Under the pieces are notes generated by a model. That model saw nothing but the letters and a program-made list of their open reading frames with translations. It was not told the origin of the DNA and ran no database searches. From the NCBI RefSeq assembly GCF_963678635.1, contig NW_026971385.1, forward strand, positions 56,318 to 120,317: DNA of 64,000 nucleotides. Reading direction: 5' to 3'. Both the position numbers and the translations under genes were made by a program. Shown piece after piece: positions 42,170 to 53,891 of this stretch (the first letter of the stretch is position 1; each line of letters starts with the position of its first letter). The stretch is from Symsagittifera roscoffensis (taxonomy: Eukaryota; Xenacoelomorpha; Acoela; Convolutidae).

Positions 42170-45100
42170 AGCATTGCGTCCAAAATCCTCAGCAAGAGCG
42201 AGAACTTTCACTACCAAATGGCTCAAATAAGGAACAGAGTCCCGCAAAGCAACCTGAAATACAGAGGGCAGCTCAAGGTCATACAAGGAGCTCCAAAAAC
42301 TTCATATTGCAATCAATTCCAAGCCACGCCGAAGTTCAGCCTAATAATTCAAATGTTGAAAATGAAGAATTGCAGACATCTCGTATGGAAGAGAGTCCAA
42401 GTATGGTAAGTACCCCTCGACACGAGGAGATCAAAGACATGCCGATGCGACCTCCTTCCTAAAGCAAACCTCCTGTTGCGCCACCTCAGAGTAATCATAG
42501 CAACGCTTCATCGATACCACCTATAAATATGCCGACATCAGCGTCTCAAAGTTAAACCCCGGGAAGGCAAAGCCAGATGGCACAGCCCAATAGTTCCACA
42601 ACGAATGAAAAAACGAACTCGGAAGATGCGCGGAGTCAAATGGGACCTGAGAGAAGAAACGAGTTTTTAGAGTACCTCCCGCCGACTGATGTTTCAGCGA
42701 TTAAAGGGCTCACACCGGCTGCGATTCCAGGAGTCAACAGAGTCATCATAACCAAAACGACAACCAGGCGTCACACTGAGAGAACAATTATTCACAAGAT
42801 GAAACAAAAAGACGAGTCTAAAAGTCCTAATAATGAGCAAGTTTCAGCAAATAATGAGGATGAAGTTTGTCCGTGTTCGGATGACCAGGAGTTCCATATA
42901 GGTGAGGAGGGAAATGAAAAGAAAATAGTTCCAAATGACGCCTCGGATTCGGCAAATAATGAGGATGCATTTTGTCCGTGTTTGGATGACAAGGAGTTTC
43001 ATATCGGGGATCAGGGGATCAGGGAAACGAAAACTAAATAGTTCCAAAGCGACAAGAAAAAAGGCAAGAATTGGGCAATACGCAAGAAATGTTTATACGA
43101 CAAAGTCCCGAAAAAAGCAAAAACGTTCATCAAGAGCCTGGGCTGGTTAAAAATCCTCGCAATGTTCACGGGAAACCAGTGCCGGCAAATCAACTCGAAA
43201 TGGAACAACAGACAGAATTGGGTTCACCTTCTCGTCCTATGGAAGCATATTCAAACCGAATTCACGAAGAAACTCAGCATATGCGACAACCAAGCTCATC
43301 AGGCTGGCATTCGATTCGAGGCACTCCACTAACCAGGACGCCTTCTAGAGATGCAAGTAGAAATATTAGTAACGGTTGCGGAAATCGAAGTTCAAGAGCC
43401 TTTTACAAACACCAGCCCCCAAATGGAAGAAACGTTGTCAATGAGCCACACGTGCCAAGAAATCAGCGAGATACTGTGAATAGTATCTACCAGCATCCAG
43501 ATAATCCAGACATGATGCGCGTTGCTAGCCAGAAACAGGACAACGCAGAAGTAGTAAATGGTTACAGCAATCCTCAAAACAATAACCAAGAAGTTGTAAA
43601 TAGTGTTTATGAACCACAAAATAACAATCAAGCTATAAGTCCGGTGGTGATGCAGAGGAATTCGAGGAACTCGCGGCCTCAGTCTTTAAGTCAGGAAGAA
43701 AGAACACCTTCAGCTATGGCAGAAATTATGCAACCGGACATTTACAGCAGCGAGATACTGTGAATAGCATCTACCAGCATCCAGATAATCCAGACATGAT
43801 GCGCGTTGCTAGCCAGAAACAAGACAACGCAGAAGTAGTAATTGGTTAAAGCAATCCTCAAAACAATAACCAAAAAGTTGTAAATAGTGTTTATGAACCA
43901 CAAAATAACAATCAAGCTGTAAGTCCGGTGTTGATGCAGAGGAATTCGAGGAACTCGCGGCCTCAGTCTTTTAGTCAGGAAGAAAGAACACCTTCAGCTA
44001 TAGCAAACATTATGCAACCGGACAATAGAGGTTCAAGGCTAGATCAGAGGCAAAACTTGATGAAAGAGTCGTTCCATGGGGGGCCGAACGAGTTTAGATA
44101 TACCTCGCCCAGTCCAGCCGCTAGAAGTCAACGAAGTAGCTTGTCGTCTTACCGAGGTAGTTTTGGAAACCCGCACGACAACCGAAATAACTTGTCGTCG
44201 CGATTGTCTTCGGATTACAGATCAAGGCCTCAATCCAGAACCGACTCGGCTTTGCGACAATCGGGTTCACGACTGAGGGGCGACAGTTTACCAGCATTTG
44301 ACTATCAAAACATCAGAGCTAGACCTGTCGATGAAAATCATTTTATAGCTGGGGAACCCCAACCTCAAATTCCGAGTAGAAATAACAGTAGCTCCTACAG
44401 CTCAAAAAGTGTAATAAAGTCGAAGGATTTTGACGTTGGGTCGGCTAGTGAAAAAGTTATGAACTCGCAGGAAAGTCAGTCGGAACCAGTTGAGCTTAAT
44501 AATCCCGACGCAATCCAGGAAGCAGAAACGCCGAGGGAAACTGTTCCGCAACCAGAACGACATGATCAAGTTGCTGCCGGAGAGCAATCAGTTATGGATT
44601 CAGGGTTCGAGGTTAACGACCATAATATCGACAATAATGGAATTTTATGGTCGACAATGAGCAGTTCAAAACAGCACAGTTTTCAGAAGTGCGGCAAATT
44701 ACACCGCGTGAACAGGCAAACGAGGAGGGTGAACAATTTAAGCACGTTGAAGAAATGCGGGAAACTAACGAAGAAGTTGAAAACTTAAACGAAAATGAAA
44801 CAGAAACTGAGCGCGTCAAAAACAACATCACTGAAAGAAACTTTTTTGAAAATGATCAGGCTTTTCAAATGTCAAATAATGTCCAAGTTCAGCAACAACG
44901 CTAATAAAGGTTTCAAAATCAACAAAAAGGAACCAGGGACAAAAAGATTGTGAAAATTGGCAGCAAAACAATCTCGAAAATGAAGTTTTTACCTCACAAA
45001 ACGATACTTCTGGCTTCAGTCATGCCAAAAATGGAGAAAATGATAATTTTGAGCACATTGAGAGTGATTTTCAAACTGGTCAAAATGATCTTGAAAATGA

Positions 45101-45932
45101 ACAAATGCTGCAAAGGGAAAATATTCAATTTGCACACGCTGAAAGGGATGGAAGGTTCCAGCAAAAACAGAACGCCGCATTTCGTCGAGAGAGAAATGGA
45201 CAACTTGAAACTGATGTTCCATTTAAAAATGAGGAGGATGGTTATTTGGAATATGACTATAGTTCACCAAATTTGAACCAAAGTCACGAAATTCAAGCTG
45301 AACGAGCTCAAGGTCATAATGTCCAACAAGTTTCAAACTTCAAAGCAGAACAGAATGTTCAACAATCTGCGTTTCAGCAAAGTAGCCATGCGCAAGAATT
45401 CCAACAGCAAACTCAACGACGTCAACATCATCAGCAAACATTTCAACAAGCATCGTCAAATCCGAGATACCGATTTGAACAAAACCGTCGACAAGATTTG
45501 GGACCCCAAGATTTTGACAGAGCTCCCCCAATAAAGGAGAAAACTATTCCTGAAGTCTCACCTGAAATCAGCGAAGCTTTCAATCATATTGACGACAAGC
45601 CGGACCAGGAAACAATGTGCGGTGGAAGGAGGGATCCGGGCATCGAAGATGATTATGATGACAAACCAGAAATCATAGACAGAGATGGACACCCAGCAGA
45701 CCAAGAAGAAAAAGTTCCTCCGGAACAACAACAAGAAGAAGCAATTTCGAAGCCAAACGAAGGAGAGATTGCAGTTCCTAGCAAGGAAGAGCGAAAAAAT
45801 CAATCCAGTGGGCTTGAACTGGCGAATATCAAGGATACCAAATATGTCATCACGAAATCAGAGGAACGGAAGATCAAAGTAGACCCTAGATTTTTTCTGA
45901 CCAACCTCATGAGAACTGCAAAGGAATTATGA
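42170..45932 (+). pseudogene. Q/N-rich orphan gene, unit II copy (most complete, broken)
   Basis: Coding character runs from about 42170 to TGA-type stop at 45932. Parts: a P/Q/S/N-rich start with two TAA stops (near 42462 and 42554); frame 42577-43041 with a 35-residue internal repeat (CPCSDDQEFHIG and CPCLDDKEFHIG, 105 bp apart); frame 43071-43763, N/Q/R-rich (NSVYEPQNNNQ); frame 43928-44788, S/R/Q-rich; frame 44647-44904; and frame 45105-45932 (275 aa), Q/H-rich then acidic, ending FLTNLMRTAKEL. A 284-bp internal duplication at 43464 and a 1-bp loss near 44640 cause two of the frame changes. A TAA after QQR (44902-44904) causes another break. The protein would be large, hydrophilic and mostly disordered. 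No family recognised; it could be a host gene or an accessory transposon gene. Confidence 0.6.
43464..44031. repeat. 284-bp tandem duplication inside the orphan gene
   Basis: The sequence from CAGCGAGATACTGTGAATAG at 43464 recurs from 43748, an offset of 284 bp. The copies differ at a few positions (for example GGTTACAGC/GGTTAAAGC, which makes a stop in the second). Since 284 is not a multiple of three it shifts the frame, matching the switch from the 43071-43763 frame to the 43928 frame. Confidence 0.92.
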
Positions 45933-47134
45933 AACGCTCTTAAACTAAAGGTACGGTCTGGATAGCCTGTTTTTAATCAAATTGTTTGTTATTTGTTTAC
46001 ATAATTCAAGGATGTTTCAATGATCTTTTTAAAAATTGATCTGACCATTGAGAAGTTCCCAATTATCATAGATACAATTGTTACAATGATTTTTTTAAAA
46101 ACAAAATAAATTCGGTAGAAAACTAGTATCTTTTGTGCCGACGGTTCATCTTACAGTTTTTTCGATTGACCTCAACATCATTATAGCATAAACACCAATC
46201 CTTAACTTACAAAACCGAGAAGAGCGAGTTTTGTTTAAAAATCTTTCTTCTAATTGTCATACCACTAGTTTTCAAAACGAACTCTCTTGTTTCCTTTACT
46301 TGTAAAAGGTGTTTCGTAAAAAAAGTTCGTTCGTGAGCTAAATTATGTAATACAACTTTCACTAAAAACTACTATGCTCGTAAAAGTGACTTTAAGCGAC
46401 TTTCAAGTTAATTTTGCTTGTTTGCTTGTACGCAATTTGATTTAAATACGACTTGGCTTGAAAAACAACGATGAAACCGTCAAACAATCGCCTGAGCAGA
46501 TTACAAGACCTGTTTACTACTAAATACTTTCAGTAGACGAAATAAAAAAAAAATTCCCGCTAAACTTAACTAACTTAAGAGACGCTGTGGCGTGTCTACT
46601 GCCGCCGTCCTATGCCAATAAATCTGATTTAAAAATGCCCAAATTTTTGGTTAAATTGACTTTCAAAAGTTTCTCGTTTTTCGCCTGTTTTTTTAAAAAG
46701 TTCTCTGCAAAGGCCGTAATAAATGGGTCTTGATAGAGCTTTAGGGGAGCTCAGAAAATCAATTTAGTCAACCAAAAAAATTTTCGACTAAAATTTTAAT
46801 TTTTTTCTCGCAAAAACAGCCCCCATCCTCAAAAAAAAACCTGTGCATGCTTCTGGAGTTGGAGCAAAAACTTAAGTGCACAGAAGGTTTTGTTTTGTGG
46901 TGTGCTCGTTGTTTAAACGTGAAGCAACACTTCCCAGAGTGAGAAAATCTTAACAAATAAGCGCAACAGTGGTTAGCCGTGACTGAGGTGGTCCTTTCCT
47001 TCATAAATGTCTTAATTTTCAGTATGGTGTTATCATCTTTTTTTGCCGAAAGACTATTTGTGACTTGTTTACGCGTCAAAATAAATAGTATATGTAATTG
47101 AAGCAAGCCGGAGCTGACGTTATCACAGGGGTCA
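45933..47134. other. Duplicated non-coding flank, unit II copy A
   Basis: Matches 35116-36213 of unit I, with an extra stretch of about 200 bp at 46275-46490, and matches copy B exactly. It includes a CAGGGG-family-like piece at about 46605-46850 and the GTGCTCGTTG..GTGAAGC dispersed repeat at about 46900. The 197-codon minus-strand frame here is antisense to the small conserved ORF and is not called. Confidence 0.6.
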
Positions 47135-47386
47135 GTGGAGTCATTTGAGAGGAAGAAAGCCAAAGTAGCCCAACTGTTTGAGGCTGTGAAGCACAGTGTA
47201 GAGAATGCAGGGCAGATGGCTTTCAAATACACACAACAGAAGGAGGAGAGGATCAATGAAGTGTCAATGGTAATGTCATTCTTAGGCCGCAAAAAGACAA
47301 ATTCAGAAAAAAACGACGGTAAAAATATCCAGTTGAATTCAGTCCACATGAGGATTATCAAGTGTTTAGTGCATGAGAAGTGCTAA
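47135..47386 (+). CDS. Small conserved ORF (hypothetical), unit II copy A
   Basis: An 83-codon frame from MESFERKKAKVAQLF to CLVHEKC, homologous to 36214-36522. Compared with unit I the upstream codons start differently (GCAAGCCGGAGCTGACG replaces the GTTAAGAGTGACGGTAAG context), so the N-terminus is uncertain and an upstream splice junction is possible. Lysine/glutamate-rich and helical. Substitutions between units are mostly conservative, which gives some support for past coding constraint. Confidence 0.45.
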   Translation: MESFERKKAKVAQLFEAVKHSVENAGQMAFKYTQQKEERINEVSMVMSFLGRKKTNSEKNDGKNIQLNSVHMRIIKCLVHEKC

Positions 47387-47467
47387 TTGGAGCTTAACTT
47401 GCTCTAAAATGGAGTACAAACCAAATTATCAATTCAGTTTTTCTCTGCCGAAAAAAAATCTGAGAAT

Positions 47468-47746
47468 TTGATCAATCACGCCAGAAGAATACTTATTAAT
47501 ATTGGTCAATCACGATTTCAAAATGGCAATACGATAAATCACTGGGACCTTCATGTATTGCGAAAAAGAGTAGAAAGATTGAAACACAACTTATATAAAA
47601 CTCATTCCCATTTCGTGGTCGGAACAATAATCAGAAATTTTTTTAGCAAAGCAAGTATTACGATTTTAAATTTATTGGTGGTACAAATGAAGAGTTCTTT
47701 TGATCCCATTGCTGAAAGCAACCAAAAACATCTTTCGGAATTCTGA
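47468..47746 (+). CDS. Possible small ORF (92 codons), unit II copy A
   Basis: An open frame MINHARRILINIGQSRF ... ESNQKHLSEF. The unit I counterpart (about 36604-36890) is closed by indels, so coding is doubtful. The repeat in copy B is identical. Kept only because it is open over a stretch that is conserved between units. No family recognised. Confidence 0.22.
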   Translation: MINHARRILINIGQSRFQNGNTINHWDLHVLRKRVERLKHNLYKTHSHFVVGTIIRNFFSKASITILNLLVVQMKSSFDPIAESNQKHLSEF

Positions 47747-47766
47747 TTGGTTGCACTTAAAGCCAA

Positions 47767-48927
47767 CCCGCACTGACAGAAATGGTTTCCTGTGGATTTA
47801 AATTGATTTTAAATCGATTTCAAATTGATCAAAATTGATTAACTATGTACATTTTACAAACTTAAATGGATTTTACATCGAGTTAAATCAATCTTTTTGA
47901 AACTTTTAAATTGATTTAAGTGTCTAAAAAATCGAATAAAATCAATTTCGATGGATTTTCCGACTCACTAAAATCCATCCGAATCTCTCTTGAAATCTAT
48001 CAGAAGCTCACTTAAATCGATTTAAATCGATCTTTTTGAAAATTTTAAAATCGATTAAAATCGATTTCGATGGATTTTCTGACGCACCAAAAATCGATTT
48101 TTTTTGCTTACAAAGCAAAAAAAAACATTTTTTTTGAAAAACTAATTAACATATTTTTTTCTTGATTTTTCAAATGAAAACACACGTGCCAGATGTTTTA
48201 GAGTTCAAGAAATAAATAAAATTTGTTAATATGAACCAGATGTTGAGCTCAAAAATATGCAATGAAAATCTAGAAAATCATCATTACAAATCAGAATTCG
48301 CGCATCAACATTGTTAACAAAACTCAGGTAAAATTAAATTGCGATTTCAATAATATGCAATAAAATCATAGAAAATCAAGAAAGTAAATCAGATTTTAAG
48401 CAAAAACTTATGAAACGAATCAAGAAAAAGGTCAATATAGATCAGTTTTTGATCTCAAAATATGCAAGAAAATCATAGAAATTTATCGATATTTTGGTCT
48501 TTTAATTTGGTCTTTTTTATGCTACAAAACGCTATGGATGTTTAATGAAAAATAATAGGCAAGAAATAAAAAGGCAATAAAAATTTGAAACTGATAAATC
48601 TTGATTAAAAAAAATCTATTCAAATCAATTTAAATCAGTTTTAATCCCCTTAAAAATAAAAACAAATTCAGACTGGAAAAAATGGATTTAAATTAATTTA
48701 AAATCGATTTAGATAAGTTTTTGATTTGGGATTGAAGATCAATATAAATCGATTTTAAATCGATCCAAATCAAACTTCATCTTTTTATTTAATCTTCGTA
48801 CTTTTTTCATACTAAAATCAATCTAAGTTTAATCAACGTACTTTTTTCACAGTAAAATTGATCTAAATTTAATCAACGTACTTTTTTCATACTAAAATCG
48901 ATCCTCATCCATTTTTGTCAGTGCGGG
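47767..48927. mobile_element. AT-rich inverted-repeat (MITE-like) element, copy A
   Basis: It starts CCCGCACTGACAGAAATGG and ends CCATTTTTGTCAGTGCGGG: 19-bp terminal inverted repeats with one mismatch, 1161 bp in all. The interior is non-coding and enriched in ATCGATTT/AAATCGAT words near both ends, which could form secondary structure. No confident target-site duplication (only AA on both sides), so the superfamily is unknown. It contains one unit each of the segments that are triplicated in unit I (349 bp) and copy B (119 bp). Confidence 0.78.
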
Positions 48928-49248
48928 AATGAATACGTAAGCAAACTGCTGATTGTTCAAACTATCATAAATAAAACTAGGTTTTTAGATTTTTGCTTCT
49001 CATCCGAGTGCTAGGAAGCTAATGTTGAAGGTGTGTTTTTACAAAACATTTGACCAATCCAAAGAAAACTTAGAGAGTCAAGTGTGATATCATAATGATG
49101 CTTTTTCAGCCATGATTTGGATTTCATAAGAACCAAAATTTTTTTAATGTGGTTTCAAATGGGTATGAATATTTTCGGTTTGCTGGACAAATATACAAAA
49201 AAAATTACGCTGAACTCAAACTCGAAGACATCCATGTGATTTCTTTAA
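48928..49248. other. Non-coding spacer at the end of copy A
   Basis: AT-rich sequence between the MITE and the duplication junction, repeated at 53892-54212. The short frame beginning at 49149 crosses the junction and is a chimera, not a gene. Confidence 0.6.
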
Positions 49249-50658
49249 CAGAAACGCCGAGGGAAACTGTTCCGCAACCAGAACGACATGATCAAGTTGC
49301 TGCCGGAGAGCAATCAGTTATGGATTCAGGGTTCGAGGTTAACGACCATAATATCGACAATAATGGAATTTTATGGTCGACAATGAGCAGTTCAAAACAG
49401 CACAGTTTTCAGAAGTGCGGCAAATTACACCGCGTGAACAGGCAAACGAGGAGGGTGAACAATTTAAGCACGTTGAAGAAATGCGGGAAACTAACGAAGA
49501 AGTTGAAAACTTAAACGAAAATGAAACAGAAACTGAGCGCGTCAAAAACAACATCACTGAAAGAAACTTTTTTGAAAATGATCAGGCTTTTCAAATGTCA
49601 AATAATGTCCAAGTTCAGCAACAACGCTAATAAAGGTTTCAAAATCAACAAAAAGGAACCAGGGACAAAAAGATTGTGAAAATTGGCAGCAAAACAATCT
49701 CGAAAATGAAGTTTTTACCTCACAAAACGATACTTCTGGCTTCAGTCATGCCAAAAATGGAGAAAATGATAATTTTGAGCACATTGAGAGTGATTTTCAA
49801 ACTGGTCAAAATGATCTTGAAAATGAACAAATGCTGCAAAGGGAAAATATTCAATTTGCACACGCTGAAAGGGATGGAAGGTTCCAGCAAAAACAGAACG
49901 CCGCATTTCGTCGAGAGAGAAATGGACAACTTGAAACTGATGTTCCATTTAAAAATGAGGAGGATGGTTATTTGGAATATGACTATAGTTCACCAAATTT
50001 GAACCAAAGTCACGAAATTCAAGCTGAACGAGCTCAAGGTCATAATGTCCAACAAGTTTCAAACTTCAAAGCAGAACAGAATGTTCAACAATCTGCGTTT
50101 CAGCAAAGTAGCCATGCGCAAGAATTCCAACAGCAAACTCAACGACGTCAACATCATCAGCAAACATTTCAACAAGCATCGTCAAATCCGAGATACCGAT
50201 TTGAACAAAACCGTCGACAAGATTTGGGACCCCAAGATTTTGACAGAGCTCCCCCAATAAAGGAGAAAACTATTCCTGAAGTCTCACCTGAAATCAGCGA
50301 AGCTTTCAATCATATTGACGACAAGCCGGACCAGGAAACAATGTGCGGTGGAAGGAGGGATCCGGGCATCGAAGATGATTATGATGACAAACCAGAAATC
50401 ATAGACAGAGATGGACACCCAGCAGACCAAGAAGAAAAAGTTCCTCCGGAACAACAACAAGAAGAAGCAATTTCGAAGCCAAACGAAGGAGAGATTGCAG
50501 TTCCTAGCAAGGAAGAGCGAAAAAATCAATCCAGTGGGCTTGAACTGGCGAATATCAAGGATACCAAATATGTCATCACGAAATCAGAGGAACGGAAGAT
50601 CAAAGTAGACCCTAGATTTTTTCTGACCAACCTCATGAGAACTGCAAAGGAATTATGA
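49249..50658 (+). pseudogene. Q/N-rich orphan gene, copy B (last third only)
   Basis: An exact repeat of 44523-45932, including the frame change near 49366 and the stop after QQR. It begins abruptly at the duplication breakpoint, so it has no 5' part. The final 275-codon frame (49831-50658) remains open. Non-functional as a complete gene unless used as an exon. Confidence 0.75.
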
Positions 50659-51860
50659 AACGCTCTTAAACTAAAGGTACGGTCTGGATAGCCTGTTTTT
50701 AATCAAATTGTTTGTTATTTGTTTACATAATTCAAGGATGTTTCAATGATCTTTTTAAAAATTGATCTGACCATTGAGAAGTTCCCAATTATCATAGATA
50801 CAATTGTTACAATGATTTTTTTAAAAACAAAATAAATTCGGTAGAAAACTAGTATCTTTTGTGCCGACGGTTCATCTTACAGTTTTTTCGATTGACCTCA
50901 ACATCATTATAGCATAAACACCAATCCTTAACTTACAAAACCGAGAAGAGCGAGTTTTGTTTAAAAATCTTTCTTCTAATTGTCATACCACTAGTTTTCA
51001 AAACGAACTCTCTTGTTTCCTTTACTTGTAAAAGGTGTTTCGTAAAAAAAGTTCGTTCGTGAGCTAAATTATGTAATACAACTTTCACTAAAAACTACTA
51101 TGCTCGTAAAAGTGACTTTAAGCGACTTTCAAGTTAATTTTGCTTGTTTGCTTGTACGCAATTTGATTTAAATACGACTTGGCTTGAAAAACAACGATGA
51201 AACCGTCAAACAATCGCCTGAGCAGATTACAAGACCTGTTTACTACTAAATACTTTCAGTAGACGAAATAAAAAAAAAATTCCCGCTAAACTTAACTAAC
51301 TTAAGAGACGCTGTGGCGTGTCTACTGCCGCCGTCCTATGCCAATAAATCTGATTTAAAAATGCCCAAATTTTTGGTTAAATTGACTTTCAAAAGTTTCT
51401 CGTTTTTCGCCTGTTTTTTTAAAAAGTTCTCTGCAAAGGCCGTAATAAATGGGTCTTGATAGAGCTTTAGGGGAGCTCAGAAAATCAATTTAGTCAACCA
51501 AAAAAATTTTCGACTAAAATTTTAATTTTTTTCTCGCAAAAACAGCCCCCATCCTCAAAAAAAAACCTGTGCATGCTTCTGGAGTTGGAGCAAAAACTTA
51601 AGTGCACAGAAGGTTTTGTTTTGTGGTGTGCTCGTTGTTTAAACGTGAAGCAACACTTCCCAGAGTGAGAAAATCTTAACAAATAAGCGCAACAGTGGTT
51701 AGCCGTGACTGAGGTGGTCCTTTCCTTCATAAATGTCTTAATTTTCAGTATGGTGTTATCATCTTTTTTTGCCGAAAGACTATTTGTGACTTGTTTACGC
51801 GTCAAAATAAATAGTATATGTAATTGAAGCAAGCCGGAGCTGACGTTATCACAGGGGTCA
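50659..51860. other. Duplicated non-coding flank, copy B
   Basis: An exact repeat of 45933-47134 as far as compared. No gene. Confidence 0.7.
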
Positions 51861-52112
51861 GTGGAGTCATTTGAGAGGAAGAAAGCCAAAGTAGCCCAAC
51901 TGTTTGAGGCTGTGAAGCACAGTGTAGAGAATGCAGGGCAGATGGCTTTCAAATACACACAACAGAAGGAGGAGAGGATCAATGAAGTGTCAATGGTAAT
52001 GTCATTCTTAGGCCGCAAAAAGACAAATTCAGAAAAAAACGACGGTAAAAATATCCAGTTGAATTCAGTCCACATGAGGATTATCAAGTGTTTAGTGCAT
52101 GAGAAGTGCTAA
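51861..52112 (+). CDS. Small conserved ORF (hypothetical), copy B
   Basis: Identical to 47135-47386: an 83-codon lysine/glutamate-rich frame, third copy of the family in the window. The same uncertainty about the start applies. Confidence 0.42.
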   Translation: MESFERKKAKVAQLFEAVKHSVENAGQMAFKYTQQKEERINEVSMVMSFLGRKKTNSEKNDGKNIQLNSVHMRIIKCLVHEKC

Positions 52113-52193
52113 TTGGAGCTTAACTTGCTCTAAAATGGAGTACAAACCAAATTATCAATTCAGTTTTTCTCTGCCGAAAAAAAATCTGAGAAT

Positions 52194-52472
52194 TTGATCA
52201 ATCACGCCAGAAGAATACTTATTAATATTGGTCAATCACGATTTCAAAATGGCAATACGATAAATCACTGGGACCTTCATGTATTGCGAAAAAGAGTAGA
52301 AAGATTGAAACACAACTTATATAAAACTCATTCCCATTTCGTGGTCGGAACAATAATCAGAAATTTTTTTAGCAAAGCAAGTATTACGATTTTAAATTTA
52401 TTGGTGGTACAAATGAAGAGTTCTTTTGATCCCATTGCTGAAAGCAACCAAAAACATCTTTCGGAATTCTGA
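52194..52472 (+). CDS. Possible small ORF (92 codons), copy B
   Basis: Identical to 47468-47746. Coding is doubtful for the reason given there. Confidence 0.2.
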   Translation: MINHARRILINIGQSRFQNGNTINHWDLHVLRKRVERLKHNLYKTHSHFVVGTIIRNFFSKASITILNLLVVQMKSSFDPIAESNQKHLSEF

Positions 52473-52492
52473 TTGGTTGCACTTAAAGCCAA

Positions 52493-53891
52493 CCCGCACT
52501 GACAGAAATGGTTTCCTGTGGATTTAAATTGATTTTAAATCGATTTCAAATTGATCAAAATTGATTAACTATGTACATTTTACAAACTTAAATGGATTTT
52601 ACATCGAGTTAAATCAATCTTTTTGAAACTTTTAAATTGATTTAAGTGTCTAAAAAATCGAATAAAATCAATTTCGATGGATTTTCCGACTCACTAAAAT
52701 CCATCCGAATCTCTCTTGAAATCTATCAGAAGCTCACTTAAATCGATTTAAATCGATCTTTTTGAAAATTTTAAAATCGATTAAAATCGATTTCGATGGA
52801 TTTTCCGACTCACTAAAATCCATCCGAATCTCTCTTGAAATCTATCAGAAGCTCACTTAAATCGATTTAAATCGATCTTTTTGAAAATTTTAAAATCGAT
52901 TAAAATCGATTTCGATGGATTTTCCGACTCACTAAAATCCATCCGAATCTCTCTTGAAATCTATCAGAAGCTCACTTAAATCGATTTAAATCGATCTTTT
53001 TGAAAATTTTAAAATCGATTAAAATCGATTTCGATGGATTTTCTGACGCACCAAAAATCGATTTTTTTTGCTTACAAAGCAAAAAAAAACATTTTTTTTG
53101 AAAAACTAATTAACATATTTTTTTCTTGATTTTTCAAATGAAAACACACGTGCCAGATGTTTTAGAGTTCAAGAAATAAATAAAATTTGTTAATATGAAC
53201 CAGATGTTGAGCTCAAAAATATGCAATGAAAATCTAGAAAATCATCATTACAAATCAGAATTCGCGCATCAACATTGTTAACAAAACTCAGGTAAAATTA
53301 AATTGCGATTTCAATAATATGCAATAAAATCATAGAAAATCAAGAAAGTAAATCAGATTTTAAGCAAAAACTTATGAAACGAATCAAGAAAAAGGTCAAT
53401 ATAGATCAGTTTTTGATCTCAAAATATGCAAGAAAATCATAGAAATTTATCGATATTTTGGTCTTTTAATTTGGTCTTTTTTATGCTACAAAACGCTATG
53501 GATGTTTAATGAAAAATAATAGGCAAGAAATAAAAAGGCAATAAAAATTTGAAACTGATAAATCTTGATTAAAAAAAATCTATTCAAATCAATTTAAATC
53601 AGTTTTAATCCCCTTAAAAATAAAAACAAATTCAGACTGGAAAAAATGGATTTAAATTAATTTAAAATCGATTTAGATAAGTTTTTGATTTGGGATTGAA
53701 GATCAATATAAATCGATTTTAAATCGATCCAAATCAAACTTCATCTTTTTATTTAATCTTCGTACTTTTTTCATACTAAAATCAATCTAAGTTTAATCAA
53801 CGTACTTTTTTCACAGTAAAATTGATCTAAATTTAATCAACGTACTTTTTTCATACTAAAATCGATCCTCATCCATTTTTGTCAGTGCGGG
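52493..53891. mobile_element. AT-rich inverted-repeat (MITE-like) element, copy B, expanded
   Basis: The same element as 47767-48927, with identical termini, but 1399 bp long because a 119-bp internal segment is present three times rather than once. Confidence 0.8.
52681..53037. repeat. 119-bp tandem triplication
   Basis: Three consecutive 119-bp units, starting ATTTTCCGACTCACTAAAAT at 52681, 52800 and 52919 and appearing identical. A single unit occupies the equivalent position in copy A (47955-48073). It expanded (or contracted) after the 4.7-kb duplication, or is collapsed in one copy by assembly. Confidence 0.95.

Noticed and set aside
46768-47361. 197-codon minus-strand ORF (repeated at 51494-52087)
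   Set aside because: It is antisense to the small conserved ORF and extends through the non-coding flank. It is not open in unit I at full length, where only a short fragment remains.
49149-49514. 121-codon ORF starting in spacer and running into the orphan gene
   Set aside because: It crosses the tandem-duplication breakpoint and is an accidental fusion of spacer and gene sequence.
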